DNA of 64,000 nucleotides, taken from Rufibacter roseus. Lineage in GTDB: Bacteria; Bacteroidota; Bacteroidia; Cytophagales; Hymenobacteraceae. The stretch covers positions 1 to 64,000 of the forward strand of contig NZ_LRML01000005.1 in NCBI RefSeq assembly GCF_001647285.1, read 5' to 3'. Position numbers and translations under genes: made by a program. Below, piece by piece: positions 43,021 to 51,522 of this stretch (position 1 is the first letter of the stretch; every line of letters begins with the position of its first letter). The notes beneath the pieces are model-generated. The model made no database searches. It was given only the letters and a program-made list of their open reading frames with translations, and was not told the origin of the DNA.

Positions 43021-43404
43021 TTGAAAGTCAGAGTTATCTTTTTTGCGGTTTATCTGTTCTTGGGCTCTTTGCTGCCCAACTCTGATCTGCATGAGCTTTC
43101 TAAAATCACAGATTTGCTGCAGCATTACCAGACGCACGTAGCCTTGAACGGACAGCTGAGCTTTGCGGAGTTCCTGCACATGCACTACCAAGGCGTGGAA
43201 AACACTCCTTCTGAGAACCACGACCGGCTCCCACTCAAGCAGATGGGCAACTCCGCCTATGACTATTTTGTAGCCATGCCGCTGCTGCAACCTCCTTTCA
43301 GAATAAAAGAGGCCATGGAGCCACAGCAATTCACCCCGCTCACCCAACAACGCGTACCAGATGCCTTTACCGGCAGCATCTGGCAGCCTCCTCAATTCGC
43401 ATAA
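43021..43404 (+). CDS. Small exported protein of the heavy-metal efflux locus
   Basis: A 127-residue protein, starting with TTG at 43021 (MKVRVIFFAVYLFLGSLLP when translated as Met), 19 nt after a -7 box. It has a signal segment, then DLHELSKITDLLQHYQTH and FAEFLHMHYQG, a layout I recall for small proteins placed just before CusA/CzcA genes in Bacteroidota. No His-rich metal site is obvious, though single His residues are frequent. Function unknown; a role in sensing or chaperoning the efflux system is an inference from position. Confidence 0.65.
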   Translation: MKVRVIFFAVYLFLGSLLPNSDLHELSKITDLLQHYQTHVALNGQLSFAEFLHMHYQGVENTPSENHDRLPLKQMGNSAYDYFVAMPLLQPPFRIKEAMEPQQFTPLTQQRVPDAFTGSIWQPPQFA

Positions 43405-43468
43405 GCACACAATTCTTTGTTGGCATTAAGCAGTCTGGCTAATTTCAAAAGCTGGGACTTCTCCCTTA

Positions 43469-43558
43469 TGTCATTCTGATAGAACCTTGTGGGCGAACTT
43501 GGTTAGCGTTGCAGGAACGTTGCTACCGTGCGCAACCAAGATCCTTTCAGGATGATAA
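43469..43558. repeat. Family B hairpin repeat, copy 2
   Basis: Inverted arms around a loop starting GTGGGCGAACTT. Arms and loop start match 30105-30193, while the middle differs. Confidence 0.7.
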
Positions 43559-43603
43559 GAAAGGTCCGGTTCATGCAGTCCTACAGGCAAAGCGTAAAAT
43601 GCG

Positions 43604-43638
43604 CTTTTGACCTATTTCCTGAAAAAGAGGTCAAAAAT
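43604..43638. repeat. Family A palindrome, copy 17
   Basis: A 35-nt copy with compensated arms TTTTGACCT / AGGTCAAAA, a variant seen nowhere else in the window. Confidence 0.75.
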
Positions 43639-43763
43639 AGCAAACGCCAGCTCAAATGACCTCGTAGCGTCCGGAGAACCTGCGAGCGTCCTCGCCAACC
43701 ACCTATCCAACACCCAAACCAATTCCCCCAGAAACCTTAGCCGCAGCGCTGCGGCTTCTCTTG

Positions 43764-43800
43764 ACTTGCTACTTTTCTCTCAATAACAGAGAAAAGGCAG
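43764..43800. repeat. Family H hairpin (CTTTTCTC / GAGAAAAG)
   Basis: TACTTTTCTCTCAATAACAG then AGAAAAGG, a short hairpin. It is related to 49722-49758. Confidence 0.5.
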
Positions 43801-43819
43801 CTTCACTCTTTTCAACAAC

Positions 43820-46800
43820 ATGTTACAGAAGATAATAGCATTTTCCATTAAGAACAAGCTGGTGATAGGCTTGCTCACGGTGGCTTTGGTGGCGTGGGGC
43901 GTGTACAACGTGCAGCGCCTGCCCATTGATGCCGTGCCCGATATTACCAACAATCAGGTGCAGGTGATTACGGTGTCGCCGGCACTGGGGGCGCAGGATG
44001 TGGAGCGGTTTATTTCGTTCCCCGTGGAATTGGCGGTGGCCAGCGTGCCCGGCATTACAGAGATTAGGTCATTCTCCCGTTTTGGCCTCTCGCTGGTAAC
44101 GGTGGTGTTTGACGAAGACCGCGATATTTACTGGGCCAGACAGCAGATTACCGAGAAGCTGAAAGAAGCCGAAGAGCAGATTCCGGAGGGCATGGGGACA
44201 CCTACCCTGGCTCCGGTTTCCACGGGCTTAGGCGAGATTTACCAGTATGAGCTGCACCCCGCCCCCGGCTTTGAAGAACAATACAACGCCACGGAACTCC
44301 GTACCATTCAGGACTGGATTGTACGGCGGCAACTGCTGGGCACGGCGGGTGTAGCCGAAGTCAGCAGCTTTGGCGGAAACCTGAAACAGTACGAGGTAGC
44401 CATCAGCCCTGAGAAACTCCGCAGCTTCGACCTGACCATTTCAGAGGTGTACACTGCGCTGGAGCAGAACAACGCCAACGCGGGCGGCGCCTACATAGAA
44501 AAAGACCCCAATGCCTATTTTATCCGCACCGAGGGGCTGGTAAAAACCAAACAAGACATCGGTCAGATTGTGGTCACCACTACCGAAAGCGGCACTCCGG
44601 TGCTGGTTCGGGATTTGGCCGATGTTTGCGAAGGCTCCGCCATCCGCTACGGGGCTATGGTGAACGAAAACGGAGAGGTAGCCGGAGGAATTGTGATGAT
44701 GCTTAAAGGCGAGAATTCCTCCGAAGTCATTAATAGAGTAAAAGATAAGATTGCCGAAATCAGGAAAACCTTACCTGAAGGCGTGGTGCTGGAGCCGTTT
44801 CTGGACCGCTCTAAATTGGTGGACCGCGCCATTAACACCGTTGAGAAAAATTTGGCCGAGGGCGCGTTGATTGTGGTGTTCGTGCTGGTGTTGCTACTGG
44901 GCAACCTGCGGGCGGGGCTGCTGGTGGCATCTGTTATTCCGCTGGCCATGCTGTTTGCTATTTCGTTCATGAACGTGTTCGGCGTGTCGGGCAACCTCAT
45001 GAGCTTGGGCGCACTGGACTTCGGGCTGATTGTAGACGGGGCCGTGATTATTGTGGAGGCCGTAATTCACCGCATTCAGGTTAGTAATTACGCAGAGTCC
45101 GGTATTTATAAACTCAGCCGTGAGCAGATGGACGATGAGGTGCAGAACTCGGCGGGCAAAATGATGGGCTTCGCCTCGTTCGGGCAGATTATCATTTTAA
45201 TTGTGTACCTGCCCATTCTGGCGCTGGTGGGCATTGAGGGCAAGATGTTCAAGCCCATGGCCCAAACGGTGTCCTTTGCCATTCTGGGCGCGTTCCTGCT
45301 GTCGCTCACCTACGTGCCCATGATGGCTTCTTTGGTGCTAAGCCGCAAGACCGTCCACAAAGATAACATCTCTGACAAAATCATGAACGCCATTAACCGA
45401 GCCTATCAGCCGCTGCTCAACTTCGCACTTAAAGCTAAGGTGCTGGTGCTGACAGTAGCAGTGGGATTGTTCGCGCTGAGTTTGCTGCTCTTCACCCAAA
45501 TGGGCGGTGAATTTATTCCTTCCCTCACTGAAGGCGACTTTGCCATTGAAACCCGCGTGCTCACCGGCAGCTCCTTGAATGAAACTATTGAAGTAGTGCA
45601 AAAGGCTTCTAAAGTGCTGAAAGAGAATTTTCCGGAGGTAGAGAAAGTGGTGACTAAAATCGGCTCCGCCGAAATACCCACCGAGCCTAACCCCGTGGAA
45701 CTAGGCGATATGATTGTGGTGCTGAAAGACCAGAACGAGTGGACCAGCGCCAACAACCGTATTGATTTGGCCAATAAAGTTTCTGAGGTGCTGCATGAGA
45801 ACCTACCCATGGCCACCTTTGGCGTGCAGCAGCCTATTCAGATGCGTTTTAATGAGCTCATGACCGGCGCGCGCCAAGACGTGGTGCTCAAAATCTACGG
45901 CGAAGACGTGGCCCAACTGGTGCAGTATGCCGAGAAAGTGGGTCGCCTGATTCAGCCAATAAAAGGTGCGCAAGATTTGTACATTGAGGAAATGAGTGGA
46001 TTGCCGCAAGTGGTGGTGGAATATAACCGCGCTCAGATGGCCCGCTACGGTTTAAATGTGCAGGACGTAAACCGCACTGTCACTGCCGCTTTTGCCGGAC
46101 TGTCGGCGGGTCAGGTGTACGAGGGCGAGCGGCGCTTTGACCTGGTGGTGCGCCTGAACAAACAGAACCGGCAAGACCTTTCAGATGTGCAGCAGCTGTA
46201 CGTGAGCAACGCCGCCGGCCTCCAGATTCCGCTGAAGCATGTAGCCCAGGTGCAGATGAAAGAAGGCCCTAACCAAATTCAGCGCGATGGCACCCGCCGT
46301 CGCATCACCATTGGCTTTAACGTGCGGAACCGCGATGTGCAGAGCATTGTAGACGAGATTCAGCAGAAAATTGAAGGCCAAATAAAGCTACCGCCCGGTT
46401 ACACCATTACCTACGGCGGTGAATTCCAGAACCTGCTGGAGGCTAAGGAGCGGCTGAGTGTAGCGGTCCCGCTGGCACTGGCGCTCATTTTCATCTTGTT
46501 GTTCTTCGCCTTTAAATCTATTAAACAATCGGTGCTCATTTTCACGGCTATTCCACTATCGGCCATTGGCGGTGTGTTTGCCCTGCTCCTGCGCGACATG
46601 CCCTTCAGTATTTCCGCGGGCGTGGGCTTTATTGCGCTCTTCGGCGTGGCCGTGCTCAATGGCATTGTGATGATAGGCTATTTCAACCAATTGAAAGCCA
46701 GCGGCATGACCAATCTGGAACAAATAATACGCGAGGGAACAGCGGCTCGGTTGCGCCCCATCATCATGACGGCCACGGTGGCCTCGCTCGGCTTCTTGCC

Positions 46801-48184
46801 CATGGCCTTGTCTAACTCAGCGGGCGCCGAAGTGCAGAAACCTTTGGCCACGGTGGTAATAGGCGGATTGATTTCTGCCACGCTTCTTACGCTGGTGGTG
46901 CTGCCTGTTATCTATTACTACTCAGAAAAAGGCCTGGGCAGCTTACGGAAATCTGCTATGATCTGGCTACTGCCGTTCTTTTTTATGTTGCCGATGAGCA
47001 GCCAAGCGCAAACGCCGCAGCAGCTATCTTTAGAGCAAGTTCTGGAGCTGGCCAAGCAGCACAACCAGCAATTGAAAAGCGCTGCATTACAGGTAGAGGT
47101 ACGGGAGGCGCTGCAGAAAACGGCTGTGGATGTTCCTAAAACAGAGCTGACCTACGCCCAAGGCTACCTGAACAGCCCCGTCACGGATGACCGCATTGGC
47201 GTGAGCCAAACCATTCCGTTTCCTACGGTGTGGTCAGCGCAGAAGAAGCTGTTGCAGGAGCAGAAGAACCTGAGCCAGCAGAGACTGAGCCTGGAGCAGC
47301 ACGAGTTGGCGTTGCAGGTAAAACAAGCCTACGGGCGGCTGGCGTTCTTGCACGGCACCCAGCAACTGCTGCAACAGCAAGACAGCATTTATAAAGTACT
47401 AGAACATGCCGCTGAAGTACGTTTTAGAACAGGAGAAACTGGGCTACTGGAAAAAACCACCGCCACCACGCAACGGCTCGAGCTTTCTGACCGGCTCCGG
47501 CAAAACCAGGCAGCTCTGGTTATTGCCCAGACCCAGCTGAACGCCCTCATTCAAGCTCCGCAGCCGTTGCTTATCATTCCTGAGCCGCTGCAGCAAGCGC
47601 AAATATCCTCTGAAACCGATGTGCTTGCCAATCATCCGCTCCTGAGCGTGTACCAGCAGCAAATTACCGTGGCCGACCGTGAGCGGCAGGTTGAGAAAAG
47701 TAAACTGGCTCCAGACATCACCCTCGGGTACTTCAACCAAAGTCTGGTAGGCACATATGAGATTAACGGACAGGTGGAAACCGCACCAGATCGGAGTCAT
47801 CGGTTCCAAGGCGTGGAGGCCGGAGTGGCCATCCCGCTTTTCAGGGGCGCACAAAACAGCCGGGCCAAAGCCGCAGAATTAAACAGACAGGCTGCCGAAG
47901 CTACCCTACAGAACCAGCAGTACCTGTTGCAGAGCCAGTGGAACGCGGCCTATCAAGAACACCAGCGCCTGCGCCAGAGCCTGCAGTTTTACCAAGAGCA
48001 AGTGCTGGTGAACGCCCGCCTTGCCCTCACCCAAGCCGACAAAGCGTATCGCGCCGGCGAGGTAAGCTACCTGAGCTACCTGCAAGCCGCCGACCAACAA
48101 CTGCGCATCCGCCAAAACTACCTGCAACTGCTGCTGGACTATGAACAAAACGTGTATCAACTCCAATATTTAGGAGGAAATTAA
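43820..48184 (+). CDS. CusA/CzcA-family metal efflux RND pump fused to a TolC-like channel
   Basis: A 1454-residue fusion. Residues 1-1040 are a heavy-metal RND pump with 12 membrane helices and two periplasmic loops. DFGLIVDGAVIIVEA in TM4 carries the proton-relay acids of the metal (HME) subgroup, and SVIPLAMLF / FTAIPLSAIGGVFALLLRD are typical. Residues 1047-1454 are an outer-membrane efflux protein: helical hairpins such as LSLEQVLELAKQHNQQLKSA. A second signal-like segment, MIWLLPFFFMLPMSSQAQ, starts at Met1047 (ATG 46958) and could be a cleaved signal peptide. The fusion would export Cu+, Zn2+, Co2+ or similar ions; which one is not determinable. Confidence 0.88.
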   Translation: MLQKIIAFSIKNKLVIGLLTVALVAWGVYNVQRLPIDAVPDITNNQVQVITVSPALGAQDVERFISFPVELAVASVPGITEIRSFSRFGLSLVTVVFDEDRDIYWARQQITEKLKEAEEQIPEGMGTPTLAPVSTGLGEIYQYELHPAPGFEEQYNATELRTIQDWIVRRQLLGTAGVAEVSSFGGNLKQYEVAISPEKLRSFDLTISEVYTALEQNNANAGGAYIEKDPNAYFIRTEGLVKTKQDIGQIVVTTTESGTPVLVRDLADVCEGSAIRYGAMVNENGEVAGGIVMMLKGENSSEVINRVKDKIAEIRKTLPEGVVLEPFLDRSKLVDRAINTVEKNLAEGALIVVFVLVLLLGNLRAGLLVASVIPLAMLFAISFMNVFGVSGNLMSLGALDFGLIVDGAVIIVEAVIHRIQVSNYAESGIYKLSREQMDDEVQNSAGKMMGFASFGQIIILIVYLPILALVGIEGKMFKPMAQTVSFAILGAFLLSLTYVPMMASLVLSRKTVHKDNISDKIMNAINRAYQPLLNFALKAKVLVLTVAVGLFALSLLLFTQMGGEFIPSLTEGDFAIETRVLTGSSLNETIEVVQKASKVLKENFPEVEKVVTKIGSAEIPTEPNPVELGDMIVVLKDQNEWTSANNRIDLANKVSEVLHENLPMATFGVQQPIQMRFNELMTGARQDVVLKIYGEDVAQLVQYAEKVGRLIQPIKGAQDLYIEEMSGLPQVVVEYNRAQMARYGLNVQDVNRTVTAAFAGLSAGQVYEGERRFDLVVRLNKQNRQDLSDVQQLYVSNAAGLQIPLKHVAQVQMKEGPNQIQRDGTRRRITIGFNVRNRDVQSIVDEIQQKIEGQIKLPPGYTITYGGEFQNLLEAKERLSVAVPLALALIFILLFFAFKSIKQSVLIFTAIPLSAIGGVFALLLRDMPFSISAGVGFIALFGVAVLNGIVMIGYFNQLKASGMTNLEQIIREGTAARLRPIIMTATVASLGFLPMALSNSAGAEVQKPLATVVIGGLISATLLTLVVLPVIYYYSEKGLGSLRKSAMIWLLPFFFMLPMSSQAQTPQQLSLEQVLELAKQHNQQLKSAALQVEVREALQKTAVDVPKTELTYAQGYLNSPVTDDRIGVSQTIPFPTVWSAQKKLLQEQKNLSQQRLSLEQHELALQVKQAYGRLAFLHGTQQLLQQQDSIYKVLEHAAEVRFRTGETGLLEKTTATTQRLELSDRLRQNQAALVIAQTQLNALIQAPQPLLIIPEPLQQAQISSETDVLANHPLLSVYQQQITVADRERQVEKSKLAPDITLGYFNQSLVGTYEINGQVETAPDRSHRFQGVEAGVAIPLFRGAQNSRAKAAELNRQAAEATLQNQQYLLQSQWNAAYQEHQRLRQSLQFYQEQVLVNARLALTQADKAYRAGEVSYLSYLQAADQQLRIRQNYLQLLLDYEQNVYQLQYLGGN

Positions 48185-48186
48185 CC

Positions 48187-49338
48187 ATGAAAACATCATT
48201 CCTTACCTATAGCTTAGCCGGACTTTTTCTGTTTTCGGCCTGTTCTGAGAAAAACAGCCCGGAAACGGGAGACACCACACCATCTGAAGCGGCCACTACC
48301 GAGCAGCTCACGCTTACCCAACAGCAGCGGCAGAATGTGGGCATTGAACTAGGTGCCGCCTCGCAGCAGCGCCTGGGCAGCACCTTACAACTTTCCGGCG
48401 AAGTAGACGCTCCGCCCACCAGCGTGGTGAGCGTGTCGGTGCCCTACGGCGGTTTTGTGAAAACTATGAACCTGCTGCCGGGCCAGCACATCCGCAAGGG
48501 GCAAGTACTGGCCACCCTGCAGCACCAAGATTATGTGCAGCTGCAGCAGGATTACCTAGATACCCGCGCCCGTTTGGAATTGGCTAATCTTGAATATAAG
48601 CGCCAGCAGGAACTGACGGAGGAGAAAGTGAGTGCCCTGAAAAACCTGCAGCAAGTGCGTACCGAGCGTGAGGTGCTGCAGAACAGCCTGGCCGCCCTCC
48701 GCGAAAAACTGCTCATGATAAACATTAACCCCGCACGTCTGCAGAACGGCAACATCACCCGCACCATCAGAGTCACCTCACCCTTTAACGGTTTTGTGCG
48801 GAACACTTTTGCCAACGTAGGTAAAATGGTCAACGCCTCTGATGTGCTGTTTGAACTGGTGAACACCGATGACCTGCACCTGAAACTGAACGCGTTCCAG
48901 CAAGACGTACCCTACCTGCGCCCCGGCCAACACCTCACCTACACGTTACCTGATGACCCTAAAACCCGCACGGCTGAAATTATCTTAGTAGGCCACAGCG
49001 TAGAGGGCGACAACACCATCCCCGTCCATGCCCACCTTCAAAACCACGACGAGCACCGTTTGCTGCCGGGCATGTACGTCACCGCCACCGTTCAGCTGGA
49101 AGAAAGAGCCGTCACCGCGCTACCTGAGTCTGCCGTGGTGCAATTCAAAGGCAACTTTTTTGTTTTTGCTGAATCAGGAAGCGGTCAATTTGAGCGGATA
49201 GAAGTAAAAACCGGCCTTAAAGGCAACGGCTATGTAGAAGTGCAGCTGCCCGCGGAGTTGCAAAATTCTAACAGAATTGTGTTGAAAGGCGCCTATAATC
49301 TGCTGGCCATGCAGGAGAACAAGGAGGAGGAAGAGTAG
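48187..49338 (+). CDS. RND efflux periplasmic adaptor lipoprotein (CzcB/CusB-like)
   Basis: A 383-residue adaptor that links the pump to its channel. ATG 48187 lies 2 nt after the pump stop. The signal ends at a lipobox FSAC (Cys19). Next come a biotinyl-lipoyl half-motif (SVPYGGFVKTMNLLPGQHI), a helical hairpin (about 115-180), the second lipoyl half (IRVTSPFNGFVRNTFANVGK), a beta-barrel and a membrane-proximal domain with RLLPGMYVTATVQL. Bases 48231-48266, encoding residues 15-27 including the lipobox, match the intergenic family A palindrome. Confidence 0.92.
   Translation: MKTSFLTYSLAGLFLFSACSEKNSPETGDTTPSEAATTEQLTLTQQQRQNVGIELGAASQQRLGSTLQLSGEVDAPPTSVVSVSVPYGGFVKTMNLLPGQHIRKGQVLATLQHQDYVQLQQDYLDTRARLELANLEYKRQQELTEEKVSALKNLQQVRTEREVLQNSLAALREKLLMININPARLQNGNITRTIRVTSPFNGFVRNTFANVGKMVNASDVLFELVNTDDLHLKLNAFQQDVPYLRPGQHLTYTLPDDPKTRTAEIILVGHSVEGDNTIPVHAHLQNHDEHRLLPGMYVTATVQLEERAVTALPESAVVQFKGNFFVFAESGSGQFERIEVKTGLKGNGYVEVQLPAELQNSNRIVLKGAYNLLAMQENKEEEE
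48231..48266 (+). repeat. Family A palindrome inside the adaptor gene
   Basis: Exactly 36 nt, with left arm GTTTTCGGCCT as in copies 5 and 9 and a right arm ending GGAAAC. It is read as L-F-S-A-C-S-E-K-N-S-P-E-T and so supplies the lipobox of the adaptor lipoprotein. Confidence 0.7.
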
Positions 49339-49343
49339 TTTTA

Positions 49344-49384
49344 TTGCTGGTTGCTGGTTGCTTATTGCTGATTGTTGATTGTTG
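49344..49384. repeat. Family E repeat (TTGCTGATTGTTGATTG type)
   Basis: TTGCTGGTTGCTGGTTGCTT then ATTGCTGATTGTTGATTG, a low-complexity run directly after the adaptor stop. Confidence 0.55.
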
Positions 49385-49400
49385 AAACGGCTGAAGGCTC

Positions 49401-49436
49401 AGACACTAGCAGGTCTGCAAGACACTGCTAGGTCTT
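49401..49436. repeat. Family I repeat, copy 2
   Basis: A 36-nt unit homologous to 12092-12127, with the pairing words TAGCAG / CTGCTA in place of TCGCAG / CTGCGA. Confidence 0.65.
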
Positions 49437-49440
49437 GGGG

Positions 49441-49500
49441 AAGTCTTGAGTTCTGAGTCTTGAGTCACGAGTCGCGAGTCTGCGAGTCGCGAGTCTGCGA
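49441..49500. repeat. Family F tandem GAGTCGCGAGTC words
   Basis: Short words such as GAGTCACGAGTCGCGAGTC and GCGAGTC repeat across about 60 nt. Confidence 0.6.
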
Positions 49501-49721
49501 TAAAGTAATGAGTAGTAATTTCCTCCTTATCGTCTCCTGCGGGAGCGGGCAACGCAGAAGCCGTAGGCGCCGAGGCGCTTAGCGGGAGCACGAGATACAG
49601 GTTCAATTTAGTAGTAGCCGCAGTGGCTATGGAACAGCGCAAATGTGCCAGGTGGTAAATTGACTGAAACCCTTACTGTTTGAGCGGCAGCGAGTTTAAG
49701 GGCTTCTTGATTCTTTTGGTT

Positions 49722-49758
49722 ACTTTTCTCATCAAGGAGAAAAGTGACAAACCTCGGC
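49722..49758. repeat. Family H hairpin, copy 2
   Basis: GGTTACTTTTCTCATCAAGG then AGAAAAGTGAC, the same hairpin type as 43764-43800. Confidence 0.5.
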
Positions 49759-49812
49759 AGAAAGAGACGCAGCTAGAGGTTTAGCAAGAAGGGCAGTGGG
49801 AGCAGAGGCTTT

Positions 49813-49880
49813 TTAAGGTGTTGGTGAGAGCACTCAACAACGGCGGAGGGTAAAGCGAAAGTAGGGGCAATAGTCTTCGT
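49813..49880. repeat. Family C repeat, copy 2
   Basis: GTGTTGGTGAGAGCACTCAA and the following CGGCGGAGGGTAAAGC align with 7133-7195. Confidence 0.6.
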
Positions 49881-49952
49881 TAGATCCTTCGGCTAGCGCT
49901 CAGGATGACAGTAAAAGAGTAGAATCAAAAATTCGTGGACCGGCAGATGTAA

Positions 49953-50010
49953 ACATCCCCTTCGCCCCCTTCAAAGGGGGAATCTGCTTTCAAACAACGA
50001 CAGGGGGGAT
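49953..50010. repeat. Family D repeat, copy 2
   Basis: ATCCCCTTCGCCCCCTTCAA then AGGGGGAA and a final CAGGGGGGAT form a compact inverted unit. Related to 39328-39462. Confidence 0.6.
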
Positions 50011-50030
50011 TTGAAGCTTTTCTTGCTTCT

Positions 50031-50066
50031 GTTTTAAGGCTACTTTCTAAAAATCTGCCCGAAAAC
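50031..50066. repeat. Family A palindrome, copy 18
   Basis: A 36-nt copy with CTG/CAG flanks, 26 nt past the MFS stop, in a tail-to-tail gap. Confidence 0.8.
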
Positions 50067-50091
50067 AGCAGCTAAAAATAAGCCAGAACCG

Positions 50092-51351
50092 CTAGAAGCT
50101 CAGCTTCCGAAGTTTATCTGCTTTCCAGGCGGTGAAGCCAACAATTAGCAAGGTCATAGAACCACCAAACACCACCGAGGGTACCACGCCCATGAGTTTG
50201 GCAGCGAGGCCAGATTCAAAGGAGCCGATCTCATTGCTGGAGCCCACGAAGATGTTATTCACACTGGAGACGCGGCCTTTCATGTGCTCGGGTGTAAACG
50301 TATGGATGAGCGTAGACCGGATGATCATGGAAACACTGTCCAGTAAACCGCTCATGAGCAGCAAGAAGAACGACAGCCAGAACCAATTTGAAAGACCGAA
50401 ACCAATAATGCAAGCCCCGAAGCCCGCCACGCACCAAAGCATTTTCTTGCCCGCATTTTTGGTAATCGGCCGGTAGGCCAAATACACCGCCATGCCCACT
50501 GACCCGATGGCCGGTGCCGAACGCAAAGCCCCCAAGCCCTCGGGGCCGATGTGCAGAATATCAGAGGCGAACACGGGCAGCAGAATCACCGCCCCACCAA
50601 ACAGCACCGCAAACATATCCAGCGCCAAGGCACTCAGAATAATCTGGTTCCTGAACACAAAGCGCAGTCCTGTTTTCAGGCTTTCTTTGATGTTGAGTTT
50701 TGGCCCCTCACTCTCTGGCAACGGCCTTCCGGCAATAAGGCTATAGAACGTGAGGGAAAGCAAAACCAAAGCGGCATCTACGCCAAAGGCCATGGTCACG
50801 CCGCCAAAAGCATAGACCAAGCCACCTATGGCCGGCCCTGCCACCGAGGCCGCTTGCCAGGTGGTGCTGCTCCAGGTAATGGCATTGGAGTACAGCTTGC
50901 GGTCTTTTACCAGCTGGGGCATGAACGAGAAAACGGCAGGTCCCATAAATCCACGCGCCAGCCCGCTCAGGAAAATGATGGAATAAATAGGCACTGTACC
51001 CCATTCGCGCAGCACCTGCCCAATATCAGTAGTGTACGCCAGCAGGGCCAGCGAACAAAACAGCAACACGCTCAGCACAGAAATAATGATTCGCTTGCGC
51101 GGCACCACATCGGCTACATAGCCGGCGTACAAAGCTACCGTAATAGACGGAATGGCTTCGGCCAAGCCAATGAGTCCCAGTGAGAAAGGGTCTTTGGTGA
51201 TGTCATAGATTTGCCACCCCACCACCACCGCCTGAATTTGCATGGCCAAGGTAATGCAGAAGCGGGCGGAGACAAACAATCTGAATTCGGGCAGGCGCAA
51301 GACCGCGTATGGGTCGTGGCGTTCTTGAGGGGCTGGGGCAGGTGTGGTCAC
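50092..51351 (-). CDS. MFS transporter (EntS/MFS_3-like)
   Basis: A 419-residue permease with about 11-12 membrane helices and no signal peptide. Short loops between helices hold GYVADVVPRKRIII, a typical major-facilitator A-motif variant, and HMKGRVSSVNNIFVGSSNEIG, characteristic of the MFS_3/EntS group that exports siderophores or other small molecules. The substrate is not determinable. A -7 box at 51372-51379 (minus) lies about 20 nt upstream. Confidence 0.85.
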   Translation of the reverse strand: MTTPAPAPQERHDPYAVLRLPEFRLFVSARFCITLAMQIQAVVVGWQIYDITKDPFSLGLIGLAEAIPSITVALYAGYVADVVPRKRIIISVLSVLLFCSLALLAYTTDIGQVLREWGTVPIYSIIFLSGLARGFMGPAVFSFMPQLVKDRKLYSNAITWSSTTWQAASVAGPAIGGLVYAFGGVTMAFGVDAALVLLSLTFYSLIAGRPLPESEGPKLNIKESLKTGLRFVFRNQIILSALALDMFAVLFGGAVILLPVFASDILHIGPEGLGALRSAPAIGSVGMAVYLAYRPITKNAGKKMLWCVAGFGACIIGFGLSNWFWLSFFLLLMSGLLDSVSMIIRSTLIHTFTPEHMKGRVSSVNNIFVGSSNEIGSFESGLAAKLMGVVPSVVFGGSMTLLIVGFTAWKADKLRKLSF

Positions 51352-51371
51352 AGAATAAAATTCAATCGCCG

Positions 51372-51399
51372 CAAAGGTAGAGCAATTTTGCGCTTACAA
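51372..51399 (-). promoter_or_regulatory. Promoter of the MFS gene
   Basis: The minus strand has TACCTTTG at 51372-51379 and TTG at 51397-51399 (17 nt apart, slightly short). Confidence 0.5.
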
Positions 51400-51522
51400 A
51401 TAATTTGCACTGAAAGCGAACGATTTTGAAACATAGGTGTTGCCTATATAGAATTTCTTGCGAGGAACGTGCGGTGGTTCTCTACATTCTTTGTAAGTTT
51501 ACTTACTTTATTCAAATACCCT

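Larger units (their letters stand above)
43405..43819. other. Repeat-filled gap before the efflux pump, 415 bp
   Basis: Contains a family B hairpin (43469-43558), a family A palindrome (43604-43638), a GCGAGCGTCC-type repeat (about 43660-43700) and a family H hairpin (43764-43800). No gene or clear promoter is visible. Confidence 0.65.
49339..50091. other. Repeat nest between efflux locus and MFS gene, 753 bp
   Basis: In order: family E (49344-49384), family I (49401-49436), family F (49441-49500), family H (49722-49758), family C (49813-49880), a partial family B end (49886-49911), family D (49953-50010) and family A (50031-50066). I find no gene. The apparent ORF at 49406-49642 is translated repeat. 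Confidence 0.75.

Noticed and set aside
49406-49642. A 78-codon minus-strand reading frame after the adaptor gene
   Set aside because: Much of it is translated family F and I repeats, with no domain and no promoter.
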